From Nocardia aurantia (lineage in GTDB: Bacteria > Actinomycetota > Actinomycetes > Mycobacteriales > Mycobacteriaceae), in NCBI RefSeq assembly GCF_009604425.1, contig NZ_WEGI01000013.1, positions 124,001 to 188,000 of the forward strand: a stretch of DNA of 64,000 nucleotides. The letters run 5' to 3'. Of the stretch, positions 7,560-16,721 are shown piece by piece (the stretch's first letter is position 1; every line of letters starts with the position of its first letter). The notes beneath the pieces are model-generated. The model was not told the DNA's origin. It searched no databases and worked only from the letters and a program-made list of their open reading frames with translations. Both the position numbers and the translations under genes were made by a program.

Positions 7560-9124
7560 GCGTGAGCCGAGCCACCACCAAGAAGCACCTCGGTCGGATC
7601 CTGTTCGTCGGGTCGGGACCGGGCGATCCGGCGTTGCTCACCGTGCGTGCCCGTGAGGTCCTGGGCCGCGCCGAGCTGGCCTTCACCGATCCCGACGTCG
7701 ACCGGGGAGTGCTGGCCCTGGTCGGGTCGGCCGTGGAGCCCGGCCCGGACGGCGAGCGTCCCGTCGACGTGCGTCCCGCGCTGGGCGATCCGGCGGAGGT
7801 CGCCAAGACGCTGGTCGCCGAGGCCCGCAACGGCGCCGACGTGGTGCGCCTGGTGTCCGGCGACCCGCTGACCACCGATTCGGTGATCGCCGAGGTCAAC
7901 GCCGTCACCCGGTCGCACATGACGTTCGAGGTGCTGCCCGGCCTGCCGTCCGGCACCACCGTGCCCTCCTATGCCGGCATCGCGCTGGGTTCCACCCACA
8001 CCGAGGTCGATGTGCGCGGCGAGGTCGACTGGGCCTCGGTGGCGGGCTCGCCCGGCCCGCTGGTGCTGCACGCCACCTCCGGCCACCTGGCCGAGACCGC
8101 CAGCGCGCTGGTCGAACACGGCCTGGCGCCGCAGACCCCGGTCGCGGTGACCGTGCGCGGCACCACCCGGCAGCAGCGCACCATCGAGGCCACGCTGGCC
8201 ACGCTCAACGCCGCCGCCTCCGAACTGGTCGGCCCGCTGGTGGTCACGGTCGGCAAGGAGGTCGAGCGCCGCTCGAAGATGTCCTGGTGGGAGTCGCGGG
8301 CGCTGTACGGCTGGACCGTCCTGGTGCCGCGCACCAAGGAGCAGGCCGGCGAGATGAGCGAGAAGCTCGTGATGCACGGCGCCATCCCGATGGAGGTGCC
8401 GACCATCGCCGTCGAGCCGCCGCGCAGCCCCGCCCAGATGGAGCGCGCGGTGAAGGGCCTGGTGGACGGCCGCTACCAGTGGGTGGTTTTCACCTCCACC
8501 AACGCCGTCCGCGCGGTGTGGGAGAAGTTCGGCGAGTTCGGCCTCGACGCCCGCGCCTTCTCCGGCGTGAAGATCGCCTGCGTCGGCGAGGCCACCGCCG
8601 AACGGGTGCGCTCGTTCGGCATCAATCCGGAACTGGTCCCCAGCGGTGAGCAGTCCTCGGAGGGTTTACTGGCCGATTTCCCGCCGTACGACGACGTCTT
8701 CGATCCGGTGAACCGAGTGCTGTTGCCCCGCGCGGACATCGCGACCGAAACCCTCGCCGAGGGCCTGCGCGATCGCGGCTGGGAGATCGACGACGTCACC
8801 GCGTACCGCACCGTCCGCGCCTCGCCGCCCCCGGCGGAGACCCGCGAGATGATCAAGACCGGCGGTTTCGACGCCGTCCTGTTCACCTCGTCCTCGACGG
8901 TCCGGAACCTGGTTGGCATCGCCGGTAAGCCGCACGCCCGCACGATCGTGGCCTGCATCGGACCGAAGACCGCGGAGACCGCCGTCGAATTCGGCCTGCG
9001 CGTGGACGTGCAGCCCGAGAACGCCCAGGTCGGTGCCCTGGTGGACGCCCTCGCCGAGCACGCGGCCCACCTCCGCGCCGAGGGCCTGCTGCCCCCGCCG
9101 CGCAAGAAGAGCCGCCGCCGGTAG
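7556..9124 (+). CDS. hemD: Bifunctional uroporphyrinogen-III methyltransferase/uroporphyrinogen-III synthase
   Basis: The 522-residue fusion has an N-terminal tetrapyrrole methylase-like domain (residues about 10-250; GRILFVGSGPGDPALLT, RLVSGDPL) and a C-terminal HemD domain (about 265-510; GWTVLVPRTKEQAGEMS, FTSTNAVRAVWE, DDVTAYRT, FTSSSTVRNLVG). HemD cyclises hydroxymethylbilane with D-ring inversion; the methylase half would lead toward siroheme or cobalamin precursors. This fused form is common in actinobacteria. It is the last gene of rex-hemACD and is followed by hairpins at 9151-9204. Confidence 0.93.
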   Translation: MSVSRATTKKHLGRILFVGSGPGDPALLTVRAREVLGRAELAFTDPDVDRGVLALVGSAVEPGPDGERPVDVRPALGDPAEVAKTLVAEARNGADVVRLVSGDPLTTDSVIAEVNAVTRSHMTFEVLPGLPSGTTVPSYAGIALGSTHTEVDVRGEVDWASVAGSPGPLVLHATSGHLAETASALVEHGLAPQTPVAVTVRGTTRQQRTIEATLATLNAAASELVGPLVVTVGKEVERRSKMSWWESRALYGWTVLVPRTKEQAGEMSEKLVMHGAIPMEVPTIAVEPPRSPAQMERAVKGLVDGRYQWVVFTSTNAVRAVWEKFGEFGLDARAFSGVKIACVGEATAERVRSFGINPELVPSGEQSSEGLLADFPPYDDVFDPVNRVLLPRADIATETLAEGLRDRGWEIDDVTAYRTVRASPPPAETREMIKTGGFDAVLFTSSSTVRNLVGIAGKPHARTIVACIGPKTAETAVEFGLRVDVQPENAQVGALVDALAEHAAHLRAEGLLPPPRKKSRRR

Positions 9125-9150
9125 TCCGAAAGGCGCTGCCTCAGAGCCGT

Positions 9151-9204
9151 ATTCGATGGTGGGACCATCGAATCGGTGACCGCCGGGCCTGCTGGGCCCG
9201 GCGG
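9151..9204. terminator. Double hairpin, convergent terminator after hemD
   Basis: The first stem is 10 bp and perfect (9151-9160 with 9164-9173, GGG loop). The second is 10 bp of G/C (9180-9189 with 9195-9204, TGCTG loop). Neither has a T run; position between convergent genes supports termination in both directions. Confidence 0.65.
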
Positions 9205-9212
9205 GCCGTTGC

Positions 9213-9539
9213 TCAGCGCCGCGCCCGCATGAGGTCGCGGACCAAGCGGCACGTCTTGTCCGACGGCGGCCGGATGCCGACGAGATCGGCGGTGCGGCGG
9301 ATGGTTTCGTTGTCGGCGAGGTCGGCGCGGTAGATGCCCGAATCCAGCAGCGCGATGGCCAGGCGCATCGCCTTCAGCCTGCGGTTGTGCGCGACATACC
9401 ACGAGCGCGGGCGGCCCGGCGGGAGCTTCCGCTTCTCCAGCGGCAGATAGGGTTCGACGATCCTGGAATCGGAGCGATTCGCCGAACCGTACGGCCGAAC
9501 CGAACCCGGTCGCTGCGAACTTCTGATGACGGTGGCCAC
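9213..9539 (-). CDS. Hypothetical basic protein
   Basis: The 108-residue protein has an Arg/Ser-rich N-terminus and a compact C-terminal half (from about residue 48) that looks helical: HNRRLKAMRLAIALLDSGIY, then ETIRRTADLVGIRPPSDKTC, then RLVRDLMRARR. The C-terminal part has a small DNA- or RNA-binding helix-bundle feel but matches no family I recognise. GTG 9539 is preferred over GTG 9557 because GGGGAGGG sits just upstream of it. It converges on hemD. The 270 bp upstream, towards the Sel1 gene, holds no supported gene. Confidence 0.6.
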   Translation of the reverse strand: MATVIRSSQRPGSVRPYGSANRSDSRIVEPYLPLEKRKLPPGRPRSWYVAHNRRLKAMRLAIALLDSGIYRADLADNETIRRTADLVGIRPPSDKTCRLVRDLMRARR

Positions 9540-9813
9540 GAGCCCTCCCCTCGTCACGGAGATCCTGGACGATCTCCTCGAACACTTCTTCGATTCTATC
9601 GCGGGGTACCGACAAAAACGCTGGCCGCGAAGACCTTTGCGCTGCGGTCGCGGCCCGTCCGGTGGCCGCGGAGTTGCTCGGATGCACCCGGAGTACCCGC
9701 TGCGGTGCGCATCAACAGGGCGGTGCGGCGACTTCCGTTCCGAGCGGCGGCCCGGTCGGTGATTCGATCGCCGATGTTCGCAGCCGTCACCGGCAATGCG
9801 GAAGGTCCGGGCC

Positions 9814-10608
9814 TCAACGGTTCAAAATCTCGAGGGCGAGGGGATGACCCGCGGCTGCGGCACGCTCCAGGAGTTGCTCGGATTCCGCCGCGGCCGCAGC
9901 GGTTTTCCTCAGGTGCAGTGCCAGTCGCGTCATGGCCTCGGGATCGCCGGACTCGATGCCGCGTCGTAGCCACCGTTCGCCGGCCTCGGTGTCGCCGCGG
10001 TCCAGGTGGATCGTGCCGAGGACCGCGAACGCGTCGGCGCGGCCACGCCGGGCGGCATCGACGAGAAGCTCTGTGGCCCTTGTGCTCTCGCCGCGGCGAG
10101 CCAGACGGATGGCCAGGTTGCGCATGGCCGTCGGCTCGTGCGCTCGGGCGGCTCGCTCGTACCAGTGTTCGGCTTCGGCATCGTGGCCGCGGCGATCGGC
10201 GATCGCACCCATGTTGCACATCGCCTCGGGAAGGCCGGCCTCGGCGGCGGGCCGCAACCACTGTTCGGCGCGGGCGACGTCGCCGCGTTCCAGGTGCAGG
10301 ATGCCGAGTTGCTGTGCGGCATCGTCGTTTCCGGCCGCCGCGCCGCGCTCGAGCCAGGTGACCGCCTCGGCGATCCGGCCGGTCCGCCGGGCGAGCGCGC
10401 CCAATGTGCCCATCGCGGCGGAACTTCCGAGGTCGGCCGCGCGACTCAGCCAGATCTGCGCCTCGTGCGAATCACGAGCATCCAGCAACCGCTGGGCCAG
10501 CATCCGCATCGCCGACGGATCGCCGCGCTCGGCCATCGCACGCAGTGCCCGCACGGCCGGCCCCGGATCCGGTCGAGCCGGATCCTCCCGGTCGTCCGCA
10601 TCGGGCAT
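9814..10608 (-). CDS. Sel1/TPR-like repeat protein
   Basis: The 264-residue protein consists of about six Sel1-like repeats (units such as AEQWLRPAAEAGLPEAMCNM, AEHWYERAARAHEPTAMRNL, GERWLRRGIESGDPEAMTRL) after a short acidic leader. Such alpha-alpha solenoids mediate protein-protein interactions; no catalytic domain, signal peptide or membrane segment is present, so a cytoplasmic adaptor is likely. ATG 10608 is preferred over GTG 10614 because GGAAGG lies 8 nt upstream. It is divergent from hemB. Confidence 0.8.
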   Translation of the reverse strand: MPDADDREDPARPDPGPAVRALRAMAERGDPSAMRMLAQRLLDARDSHEAQIWLSRAADLGSSAAMGTLGALARRTGRIAEAVTWLERGAAAGNDDAAQQLGILHLERGDVARAEQWLRPAAEAGLPEAMCNMGAIADRRGHDAEAEHWYERAARAHEPTAMRNLAIRLARRGESTRATELLVDAARRGRADAFAVLGTIHLDRGDTEAGERWLRRGIESGDPEAMTRLALHLRKTAAAAAESEQLLERAAAAGHPLALEILNR

Positions 10609-10810
10609 CCGCACCGCCTTCCGTCACCGTTCGGCTCGCTCCATCATCGGCGACAGCGTCCGCGCGCTACCGCTCCCGAGGATGCGAACCGGGCCGTGTC
10701 CATGGTGCCCGTGACCGGCGCGATCATGGTCGGCGGGTGGTGTCCGTCACGCTCGGTGGAACGGCGGTACCGGGCGCGACGGGCGGTCGGCGCGGGCGTA
10801 TCGTGCGACT

Positions 10811-11788
10811 ATGACCGGAATGGACCGCCCGCGGCGGTTGCGTCGTACCCCAGCCATGCGTCGCCTCGTCGCCGAAACCACGCTCCAGCCAAGGCAACTG
10901 GTGTTGCCGATGTTCGTGGCCGACGGGCTCGCCGAGCCGCGGGAAATCGGTTCCATGCCGGGGGTCTACCAGCACACGCTGGATTCGCTGCGGAAGGCGG
11001 CGGGGGAGGCCGTGACGGCGGGGGTCGGCGGGCTCATGTTGTTCGGGGTGCCGCGGCCGGAGGACAAGGACGCCACGGGCAGCCTCGCCAGCGATCCCGA
11101 CGGCATCCTGAATCGCGGGCTGCGCGCGCTGGCCGAGGAGGTCGGCGACGCCACCGTGGTGATGGCCGACACCTGTCTCGACGAGTTCACCGATCACGGG
11201 CACTGCGGCGTGCTGGCCGCCGACGGCTCGGTCGACAACGACGCCACGCTGGAGCGCTACGTCGAGATGGCGCTCGCGCAGGCGGAGGCCGGCGCGGACC
11301 TGCTCGGCACCAGCGGCATGATGGACGGCCAGGTCGGCGCGATCCGCGCCGGACTCGATGCGGCCGGGCGGATCGACACCGGCATCCTGGCCTACTCCGC
11401 GAAGTACGCCTCGGCCTTCTACGGGCCGTTCCGGGAGGCCGTCGGCTCGTCGCTGCAGGGCGACCGCCGCACCTACCAGCAGGACCCGGCCAATCGGCGG
11501 GAGGCGATCCGCGAGCTGGAGCTGGATCTGGCCGAGGGCGCCGACATCGTGATGGTGAAGCCGGCCATGTCCTACCTCGACATCCTGCGCGAGGTGGCCG
11601 ACCGCTCGATCGTGCCGGTGGCGGCGTACCAGATCTCCGGCGAGTACGCGATGATCACCGCCGCCGCCGAGCGGGGCTGGATCGACCGCCGCGGGGCCAT
11701 CCTGGAATCGCTGGTCGGCATCCGCCGCGCGGGCGCCGACCTGGTGCTCACCTACTGGGCCACCGAAGCCTCGCACTGGCTGTCGTGA
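10811..11788 (+). CDS. hemB: Delta-aminolevulinic acid dehydratase (porphobilinogen synthase)
   Basis: HemB condenses two 5-aminolevulinates to porphobilinogen. The 325-residue protein has the two Schiff-base lysines, Lys198 in YSAKYASAFYGPF and Lys250 in MVKPAMSYLDIL. The metal loop reads DTCLDEFTDHGHCGV, keeping two cysteines but having Asp where Zn-type enzymes have the middle Cys, so metal use may differ from the classical Zn enzyme. It stands outside rex-hemACD and overlaps the following membrane-protein gene by GTGA. Confidence 0.96.
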   Translation: MTGMDRPRRLRRTPAMRRLVAETTLQPRQLVLPMFVADGLAEPREIGSMPGVYQHTLDSLRKAAGEAVTAGVGGLMLFGVPRPEDKDATGSLASDPDGILNRGLRALAEEVGDATVVMADTCLDEFTDHGHCGVLAADGSVDNDATLERYVEMALAQAEAGADLLGTSGMMDGQVGAIRAGLDAAGRIDTGILAYSAKYASAFYGPFREAVGSSLQGDRRTYQQDPANRREAIRELELDLAEGADIVMVKPAMSYLDILREVADRSIVPVAAYQISGEYAMITAAAERGWIDRRGAILESLVGIRRAGADLVLTYWATEASHWLS

Positions 11789-12381
11789 ATCCTGGACCAC
11801 CGCCGCCGTATCCGCCGTTCCCGCCGCCACTGCCCGGCCCCGGCGGTCCGGGTGCTCCCGGCCCCGGCGGCTTTTCCGTACCCGGCGGCGGCGGTCCGCG
11901 GCCGCCCGCGCCCGCCGATGTCCGGACCGCCTTGCAATTGTGGTGGGGCGTAGCCGCCTTCGGGGTGCTGCGGCTGATCGCCGATGCGGTGGACCGGTTC
12001 ACGCACCGGCACGACCTGGCCCGGCAGATGTACGACCAGATGCGCGAACAACAGCCGCAGACCTCGCTCGCACAGGTGGAACTGGTGGTGACCCTGCTGG
12101 AGGTGGTGATCGTCGTCTTCGGCCTGGGCCTCGCGGTCGGGGTGGTGGCGATCGCCTACCAGTTGCGGCGCGGCCGGCTGTGGGCGCGCACACTGCTCGA
12201 GGCGGCCGCCGCGGTGCTGGTGCTCGGCGCGGTCGGCACCCTCTTCGGGCTGAGTTCCGAAGGGGTCGCGGCGCTGCTCGCCGGCGCCGCCGCCATTTTG
12301 CAGGCGGTGCTCGCCGCCGGTGCCGTATTCCTTTGCCGCAGAGGCGAATCCGACGCGTTCTTCCGGGCCCTCGGGCGGTGA
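11785..12381 (+). CDS. Conserved membrane protein with Pro/Gly-rich N-terminus
   Basis: The 198-residue protein starts on a GTG overlapping the hemB stop. Residues 1-50 are Pro/Gly-rich and cytoplasmic by prediction, followed by hydrophobic segments near LWWGVAAFGVLRLIADAV, LLEVVIVVFGLGLAVGVVAI, AAAVLVLGAVGTLFGL and ALLAGAAAILQAVLAAGAVF, giving about four helices. It resembles the Rv0513-type gene next to hemB in M. tuberculosis (from memory). Function is unknown; coupling to hemB suggests related expression only. Confidence 0.8.
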   Translation: MNPGPPPPYPPFPPPLPGPGGPGAPGPGGFSVPGGGGPRPPAPADVRTALQLWWGVAAFGVLRLIADAVDRFTHRHDLARQMYDQMREQQPQTSLAQVELVVTLLEVVIVVFGLGLAVGVVAIAYQLRRGRLWARTLLEAAAAVLVLGAVGTLFGLSSEGVAALLAGAAAILQAVLAAGAVFLCRRGESDAFFRALGR

Positions 12382-12522
12382 ACCACCCCGCCGAATTTGT
12401 CACGGACCGGCCGGGATGTATCGTGAAAGTTGTCACAGTGGACTTGGGAACCGGAAGCCGTTGGCGCAGCGTTGATTCTCGGATCGCGTCGCATCGCAGG
12501 CTCCGGGGAAGCGGAGGCAACG

Positions 12523-12642
12523 ATGCGAGTGGTCATTCAGCAGCCGCAAAGCCTTCGGCGAGACATCCTCTTGGTCAGCCTGCTGATCCTGCTCGGTCTG
12601 CTCACCCTCGCCGTTCTCCTGCTTCCGGGCATGAGTCATTGA
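12523..12642 (+). CDS. Small single-pass membrane protein (39 residues)
   Basis: GGAGG at 12513-12517 precedes an ATG at 12523. The peptide has a polar head (MRVVIQQPQSLRRD) and one 21-residue Leu/Ile/Val helix, then a short tail. Longer upstream starts lack homology or an RBS. It may be the small membrane protein equivalent to Rv0514 near hemB. Function is unknown. Confidence 0.65.
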   Translation: MRVVIQQPQSLRRDILLVSLLILLGLLTLAVLLLPGMSH

Positions 12643-12649
12643 TTCGTCC

Positions 12650-13174
12650 GTGACCGGCGACCAGCTCGATCCCCACGACGCCGACGTCGTGCGGTTCGCC
12701 GAACCCGGCGCCCGCTGGCGCAGCGTCGCCTACGGTCCGATCCTCTGCCTGCTGGTGGTCTTCCTGGAACTGGGCCTGCACAGCCGGGTGCACTGGTTCG
12801 GTCTCGCGTTCTGTGCGGTGCTGCTGGCCGGATTCGTCGCCCTGCAGGTGGTGGCCGGTCGTCGGCACGTCGGTGTCGAACTCACCGACACCGAGCTGCG
12901 TGAGGGCACCGAGGTCCTGCCGCTGGAGCGCATCGCCGAGGTGCTGCCCGAGCGGGATCCGGACAGCTGGGACGACGAGGAATGGGAATCGGCGCGGGCG
13001 CTCGGCGAACTCTCCGGAGTGCCGCGGCGGCGCAGGGGCATCGGGCTCAAGTTGCTCGACGGTAGCCTGGTGCAGGCGTGGGCGCGCGATCACCGGCGGC
13101 TGCGCGCGGAACTGGCCGCAGCCCTGCGACCCGCGGGCGGCGGCACCGGCGACGGCGAGGAGGAGACCCCGTGA
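12650..13174 (+). CDS. Conserved membrane-anchored protein, function unknown
   Basis: This 174-residue protein has two adjacent transmembrane helices (GPILCLLVVFLELGL, then WFGLAFCAVLLAGFVALQV) and a cytoplasmic beta-rich domain (LPLERIAEVLPERDPDSWDD, LKLLDGSLVQAWARDHRRLR). The architecture resembles bacterial PH-like or DUF3093-type membrane proteins, but I cannot assign a family firmly. GTG 12650 starts 8 bp after the small membrane gene. It overlaps the next gene by GTGA, so the three form a unit. Confidence 0.75.
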   Translation: MTGDQLDPHDADVVRFAEPGARWRSVAYGPILCLLVVFLELGLHSRVHWFGLAFCAVLLAGFVALQVVAGRRHVGVELTDTELREGTEVLPLERIAEVLPERDPDSWDDEEWESARALGELSGVPRRRRGIGLKLLDGSLVQAWARDHRRLRAELAAALRPAGGGTGDGEEETP

Positions 13175-13437
13175 AGCGGTGGCTGTGGATCGCCGTGGAC
13201 ATCATGTTCTTCGCGATCTTCTCGGTCGCCGCGGTGTACGCCTGGCACGCGGGCGTCCGGCACACCGCCTTCGTGGCCGACGGCGATCAGCCCGCCTTCA
13301 CCTCCACCCACTATTCCGGCTCGTGGCTGGGCCTGTCGGTGCTGCTCGCGACCGCGGCGGGACTGTTCGCGCTGGACCTGCTGGTCCGCGCGGTATCCCG
13401 GCCCCGCCGCGGCCCGGTTCACTCCCAGCGCTGGTAG
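13171..13437 (+). CDS. Small two-helix membrane protein
   Basis: The 88-residue protein begins on a GTG overlapping the previous stop (GTGA). It has two hydrophobic helices (LWIAVDIMFFAIFSVAAVYAW and LGLSVLLATAAGLFALDLLV) and a basic C-terminus. Its 3' end overlaps the convergent gene by 19 bp. No family is recognised. Confidence 0.7.
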   Translation: MKRWLWIAVDIMFFAIFSVAAVYAWHAGVRHTAFVADGDQPAFTSTHYSGSWLGLSVLLATAAGLFALDLLVRAVSRPRRGPVHSQRW

Positions 13438-13805
13438 ATGTCCAGGACCCGCGGCCCGTGGCTGCCGGGCACGTCCAGGAAGAACGAGACGCTGCCGTCC
13501 GGGTGCTCGGCGGCCTCCATGATCACCTGTCGCAGCGAGGCGTGCACCCCGCCGCGGTCGTCCTTGAACAGCTGGGTGTCCTGATGCAGGCCCGCGCCCA
13601 CCCGCCCGGCGGGCACGATCATGCCGATCAGGGCCGGCAGCGGGCCCTGGGCCAGCGCCTTCGTCTCGCTGTGGTCGAGTTGGACGCCGACGCGCGCGTC
13701 GTTGGGCTGCGCCACCGGAACGATCGCGGCGGCGGTTCCGGCGCCGTACAGCACCGCGCCCGCGGCGATGGTGGCACCGGTTGCTCCGAGCATGATCCTG
13801 CGCAT
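13419..13805 (-). CDS. Secreted hypothetical protein
   Basis: The 128-residue protein has a signal peptide (RRIML, a hydrophobic Ala/Gly segment, then an A-x-A site near residue 27). The mature part has no cysteines and contains HSETKALAQGPLPALIGMIV and a C-terminal beta-rich segment ending FFLDVPGSHGPRVLDIYQ. ATG 13805 is chosen because GGGAGGG sits just upstream. Function is unknown; it is probably exported to the cell envelope. Confidence 0.75.
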   Translation of the reverse strand: MRRIMLGATGATIAAGAVLYGAGTAAAIVPVAQPNDARVGVQLDHSETKALAQGPLPALIGMIVPAGRVGAGLHQDTQLFKDDRGGVHASLRQVIMEAAEHPDGSVSFFLDVPGSHGPRVLDIYQRWE

Positions 13806-13981
13806 GAATCCCTCCCGACATGAGCCTGTGGTTTCCCAGAGGGTACGCACCAGCAATCTGACAGCGAACTATTTGCGGCCCAGAGCGATCCGGCGTGTTG
13901 TCGTGGGGGATGGACACCCGTGACCCGGACCACTACACCCTGTCGTCGATCCGCCGAGGCCGAACTGAGACACTGGAAGCC

Positions 13982-15319
13982 GTGAGTTCTTCTCCGCGCG
14001 CCATCGAGGACGCAGTGTCGGTCTCCGCCCATCTGTACGAACGCGCCGCCGCGATCATCCCCGGCGGGGTGAACTCGCCGGTCCGGGCGTTCAAGTCGGT
14101 CGGCGGCACACCCCGGTTCATCGCGTCGGCGCGGGGCTGCACCCTGACCGACGTCGACGGCAACGAATACGTCGACCTGGTGTGTTCCTGGGGCCCGATG
14201 ATCCTCGGCCACAGTCATCCGGCCGTGGTGGAGGCGGTGCGACAGGCCGCGACCGGCGGGTTGTCGTTCGGTGCGCCGACCGCCGGGGAGATCGACCTGG
14301 CCGAGGCCATCGCGGCCCGGGTCGAGCCCGTACAGCGGGTGCGGCTGGTCAACTCCGGCACCGAGGCCACCATGAGCGCGGTCCGGCTGGCCCGCGGCTA
14401 CACCGGCCGCAGCAAGATCGTGAAGTTCTCCGGCTGCTATCACGGGCACGTCGACGCGCTGCTCGCCGACGCGGGTTCCGGCGTGGCGACGCTGGGGCTG
14501 CCGACCTCCCCGGGGGTCACCGGCGCGCAGGCCGCCGACACCATCGTGCTGCCCTACAACGACCTGGACGCCGTCGCCGCCGCCTTCGCGGCGCATCCCG
14601 GTGAGATCGCGGCCGTGATCACCGAGGCCGCGGCGGGCAACATGGGCACGGTGGCGCCCGCGCCGGGCTTCAACGCCGGCCTGCGCCGGCTCACCGCCGC
14701 CGACGGCGCGCTGCTGATCATCGACGAGGTCATGACCGGATTCCGGGTGAGTCCGGCCGGCTGGTACGGCATCGACGGCGTCGCGGGCGACCTGTACACC
14801 TTCGGCAAGGTGATGAGCGGCGGCCTGCCGGCCGCCGCGTTCGGCGGCAGCGCCGAGATCATGAACCGGCTGGCCCCGCTCGGCCCGGTCTACCAGGCCG
14901 GCACGCTCTCCGGGAATCCGGTCGCGGTCGCGGCGGGCCTGGCCACGCTGCGGGCCGCGGACACCGCGGTCTACGCGGCGCTGGACCGCAACGCGCAGCG
15001 GCTGGGCGGGCTGATCACGGCGGCGCTGTCCGCCGCCGACGTGGCCCACGTCGTCCAGTTCGCGGGCACTATGGTGAGCGTGTTCTTCACCGATCGCCCG
15101 GTCACCGACTATGCCACCGCCAAAGCCAGCGAGACCTGGCGTTTCCCGGCGTTCTTCCACGCGCTGCTGGAACGCGGCGTCTATCCGCCGCCGAGCGCGT
15201 TCGAGACGTGGTTCGTCTCCGCGGCCCTCGACGAGGACGCATTCGACCGTATCGCCGCCGCCCTCCCGGCCGCCGCCGCGGCCGCCGCGGCCGCCACACC
15301 CGAAGGATCCCGCGCGTGA
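13982..15319 (+). CDS. hemL: Glutamate-1-semialdehyde 2,1-aminomutase
   Basis: HemL converts glutamate-1-semialdehyde, the HemA product, to 5-aminolevulinate with PLP. The 445-residue protein has Lys276 in YTFGKVMSGGLPAAAFGG, IIDEVMTGFRVS for cofactor contacts, NSGTEATMSAVRLARG and the N-terminal VIPGGVNSPVRAF-like segment (here IIPGGVNSPVRAF). GTG 13982 matches family N-termini; an ATG at 13910 would add 24 unrelated residues. The C-terminal 20 residues are an Ala run. It overlaps the next gene by GTGA. Confidence 0.95.
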   Translation: MSSSPRAIEDAVSVSAHLYERAAAIIPGGVNSPVRAFKSVGGTPRFIASARGCTLTDVDGNEYVDLVCSWGPMILGHSHPAVVEAVRQAATGGLSFGAPTAGEIDLAEAIAARVEPVQRVRLVNSGTEATMSAVRLARGYTGRSKIVKFSGCYHGHVDALLADAGSGVATLGLPTSPGVTGAQAADTIVLPYNDLDAVAAAFAAHPGEIAAVITEAAAGNMGTVAPAPGFNAGLRRLTAADGALLIIDEVMTGFRVSPAGWYGIDGVAGDLYTFGKVMSGGLPAAAFGGSAEIMNRLAPLGPVYQAGTLSGNPVAVAAGLATLRAADTAVYAALDRNAQRLGGLITAALSAADVAHVVQFAGTMVSVFFTDRPVTDYATAKASETWRFPAFFHALLERGVYPPPSAFETWFVSAALDEDAFDRIAAALPAAAAAAAAATPEGSRA

Positions 15320-16074
15320 GCGACGCAGAGCAGCAGTCCGGACCCGTAGAGATCGCCCCGGCTGTCCGGGCCGGATCCGAACCCGCCGGTGCGGCCGGGA
15401 CCGCCCCGATCGATCCGGCCGCGACGCTGCCCGGGGACACCGCGGTGGCCGAGACCATCGTGCACGTCATGCGGCACGGTGAGGTGCACAATCCGCGCGG
15501 CATCCTGTACGGGCGGCTGCCCGGGTTCAGCCTGTCGGTGACCGGCCGATCGCAGGCGGCCGCGGTCGCGCGCACCCTGGCCGACCACGACATCGCGCTC
15601 GTGGTCGCCTCGCCGCTGCAGCGCGCCCAGGAGACCGCCGGCCCGGTCGCGTCGCACCATGGCCTGGCGATCCGCACCGACGAGAACCTGATCGAGGCGG
15701 GCAACACCTTCGAGGGCCTGCGGGTATCGGTCGGCGACGGCGCGTTGCGCAAGCCGCGGCACTGGTGGAAACTGCGCGACCCGTTCACCCCGTCCTGGGG
15801 CGAACCGTATCTGCAGATCGCGCACCGGATGCTGGCCGCCGTGAACAAGGCCCGCTCGGAGGCCATCGGCCACGAGGCGGTGCTGGTGTCGCATCAACTG
15901 CCGGTGTGGACGCTGCGCCGGTTCCTCGAGGGCAAGCGGCTGTGGCACGACCCGCGCCAGCGGCAGTGCTCGCTGGCCTCGCTGACCTCGCTGGTGTACC
16001 AGGGCGACACCCTCATCGACATCGTCTACTCCGAGCCGGCCGGCGCGTCGGACCCGTCGGTGACCGGGGCGTGA
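15316..16074 (+). CDS. Histidine phosphatase family (phosphoglycerate mutase-like) protein
   Basis: The 252-residue protein has the catalytic RHGEVHNP motif (His54), the second basic patch VVASPLQRAQETA, and the C-terminal VLVSHQLPVWTLRRF with the second histidine. The first 45 residues are Ala/Pro-rich. It is a cofactor-independent branch-1 histidine phosphatase with unknown substrate. It lies between hemL and the thioredoxin with GTGA overlaps on both sides, as Rv0525 does in M. tuberculosis (from memory). Confidence 0.88.
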   Translation: MSDAEQQSGPVEIAPAVRAGSEPAGAAGTAPIDPAATLPGDTAVAETIVHVMRHGEVHNPRGILYGRLPGFSLSVTGRSQAAAVARTLADHDIALVVASPLQRAQETAGPVASHHGLAIRTDENLIEAGNTFEGLRVSVGDGALRKPRHWWKLRDPFTPSWGEPYLQIAHRMLAAVNKARSEAIGHEAVLVSHQLPVWTLRRFLEGKRLWHDPRQRQCSLASLTSLVYQGDTLIDIVYSEPAGASDPSVTGA

Positions 16075-16721
16075 GCGGGCAGGGGCCGGAGGCCGCGGAG
16101 CGTGACCGCGGGGGCCCGCGGCGGTCCCGGCTGCTGGTGCCGCTGTTGCTGTGCTGTGCGGTGCTGGCGGCGCTGACCGGGTGTTCCAGCGGTAAGGACG
16201 CGGTCGCGCAGGGCGGCACCTTCGATTTCGTCTCGCCGGGCGGCAAGACCGAGATCGCCTACGACCCGCCGTCGGCGCGCGGCACCATCGGCACCCTGGC
16301 CGGCCCGGATCTGATGACCGCCGGGAAGACCGTCTCCGTGGACGATTTCCCGGGCCAGGTGGTCGTGCTGAACGTCTGGGGCCAGTGGTGCGGACCGTGC
16401 CGGGCCGAAGCGCCCGCGCTGGAGAAGGTGTACGAGCAGTCGAAGACGCGCGGCGTCGCCTTCCTCGGGATCAACGTGCGCGATCCGCAGCAGGACAAGG
16501 CGCAGGACTTCGTCACCAGCTTCCACGTCGGATACCCGTCGATCTACGACCCGGAGATGCGCAGTCTGCTCGCTCTCGGCGGCAAGTTCCCGACCAGCGT
16601 CATCCCCACCACGCTGATACTGGACCGGCACCACCGGGTCGCCGCGGTGTTCCTCCGGACGTTGCTCGCCGAGGACCTGCAGCCGGTGATCGACCGGATC
16701 GCCGCGGAGGACCGGTCATGA
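16071..16721 (+). CDS. TlpA/ResA-type thioredoxin lipoprotein
   Basis: This 216-residue protein has a lipoprotein signal with lipobox LTGC (Cys38) and a thioredoxin-fold domain with WCGPC (Cys107/Cys110) and the cis-Pro motif near IPTTLILD. Outside the membrane it would keep apocytochrome c thiols reduced, receiving electrons through CcdA. It begins on a GTG that overlaps the preceding stop. The gene for its likely electron donor, ccdA, follows after an unusual repetitive ORF. Confidence 0.92.
   Translation: MSGQGPEAAERDRGGPRRSRLLVPLLLCCAVLAALTGCSSGKDAVAQGGTFDFVSPGGKTEIAYDPPSARGTIGTLAGPDLMTAGKTVSVDDFPGQVVVLNVWGQWCGPCRAEAPALEKVYEQSKTRGVAFLGINVRDPQQDKAQDFVTSFHVGYPSIYDPEMRSLLALGGKFPTSVIPTTLILDRHHRVAAVFLRTLLAEDLQPVIDRIAAEDRS

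Noticed and set aside
9526..9762. A 78-residue plus-strand ORF in the gap between the minus-strand genes
   Set aside because: No RBS, no homology, and it overlaps the better-supported start region of the 9213 gene.
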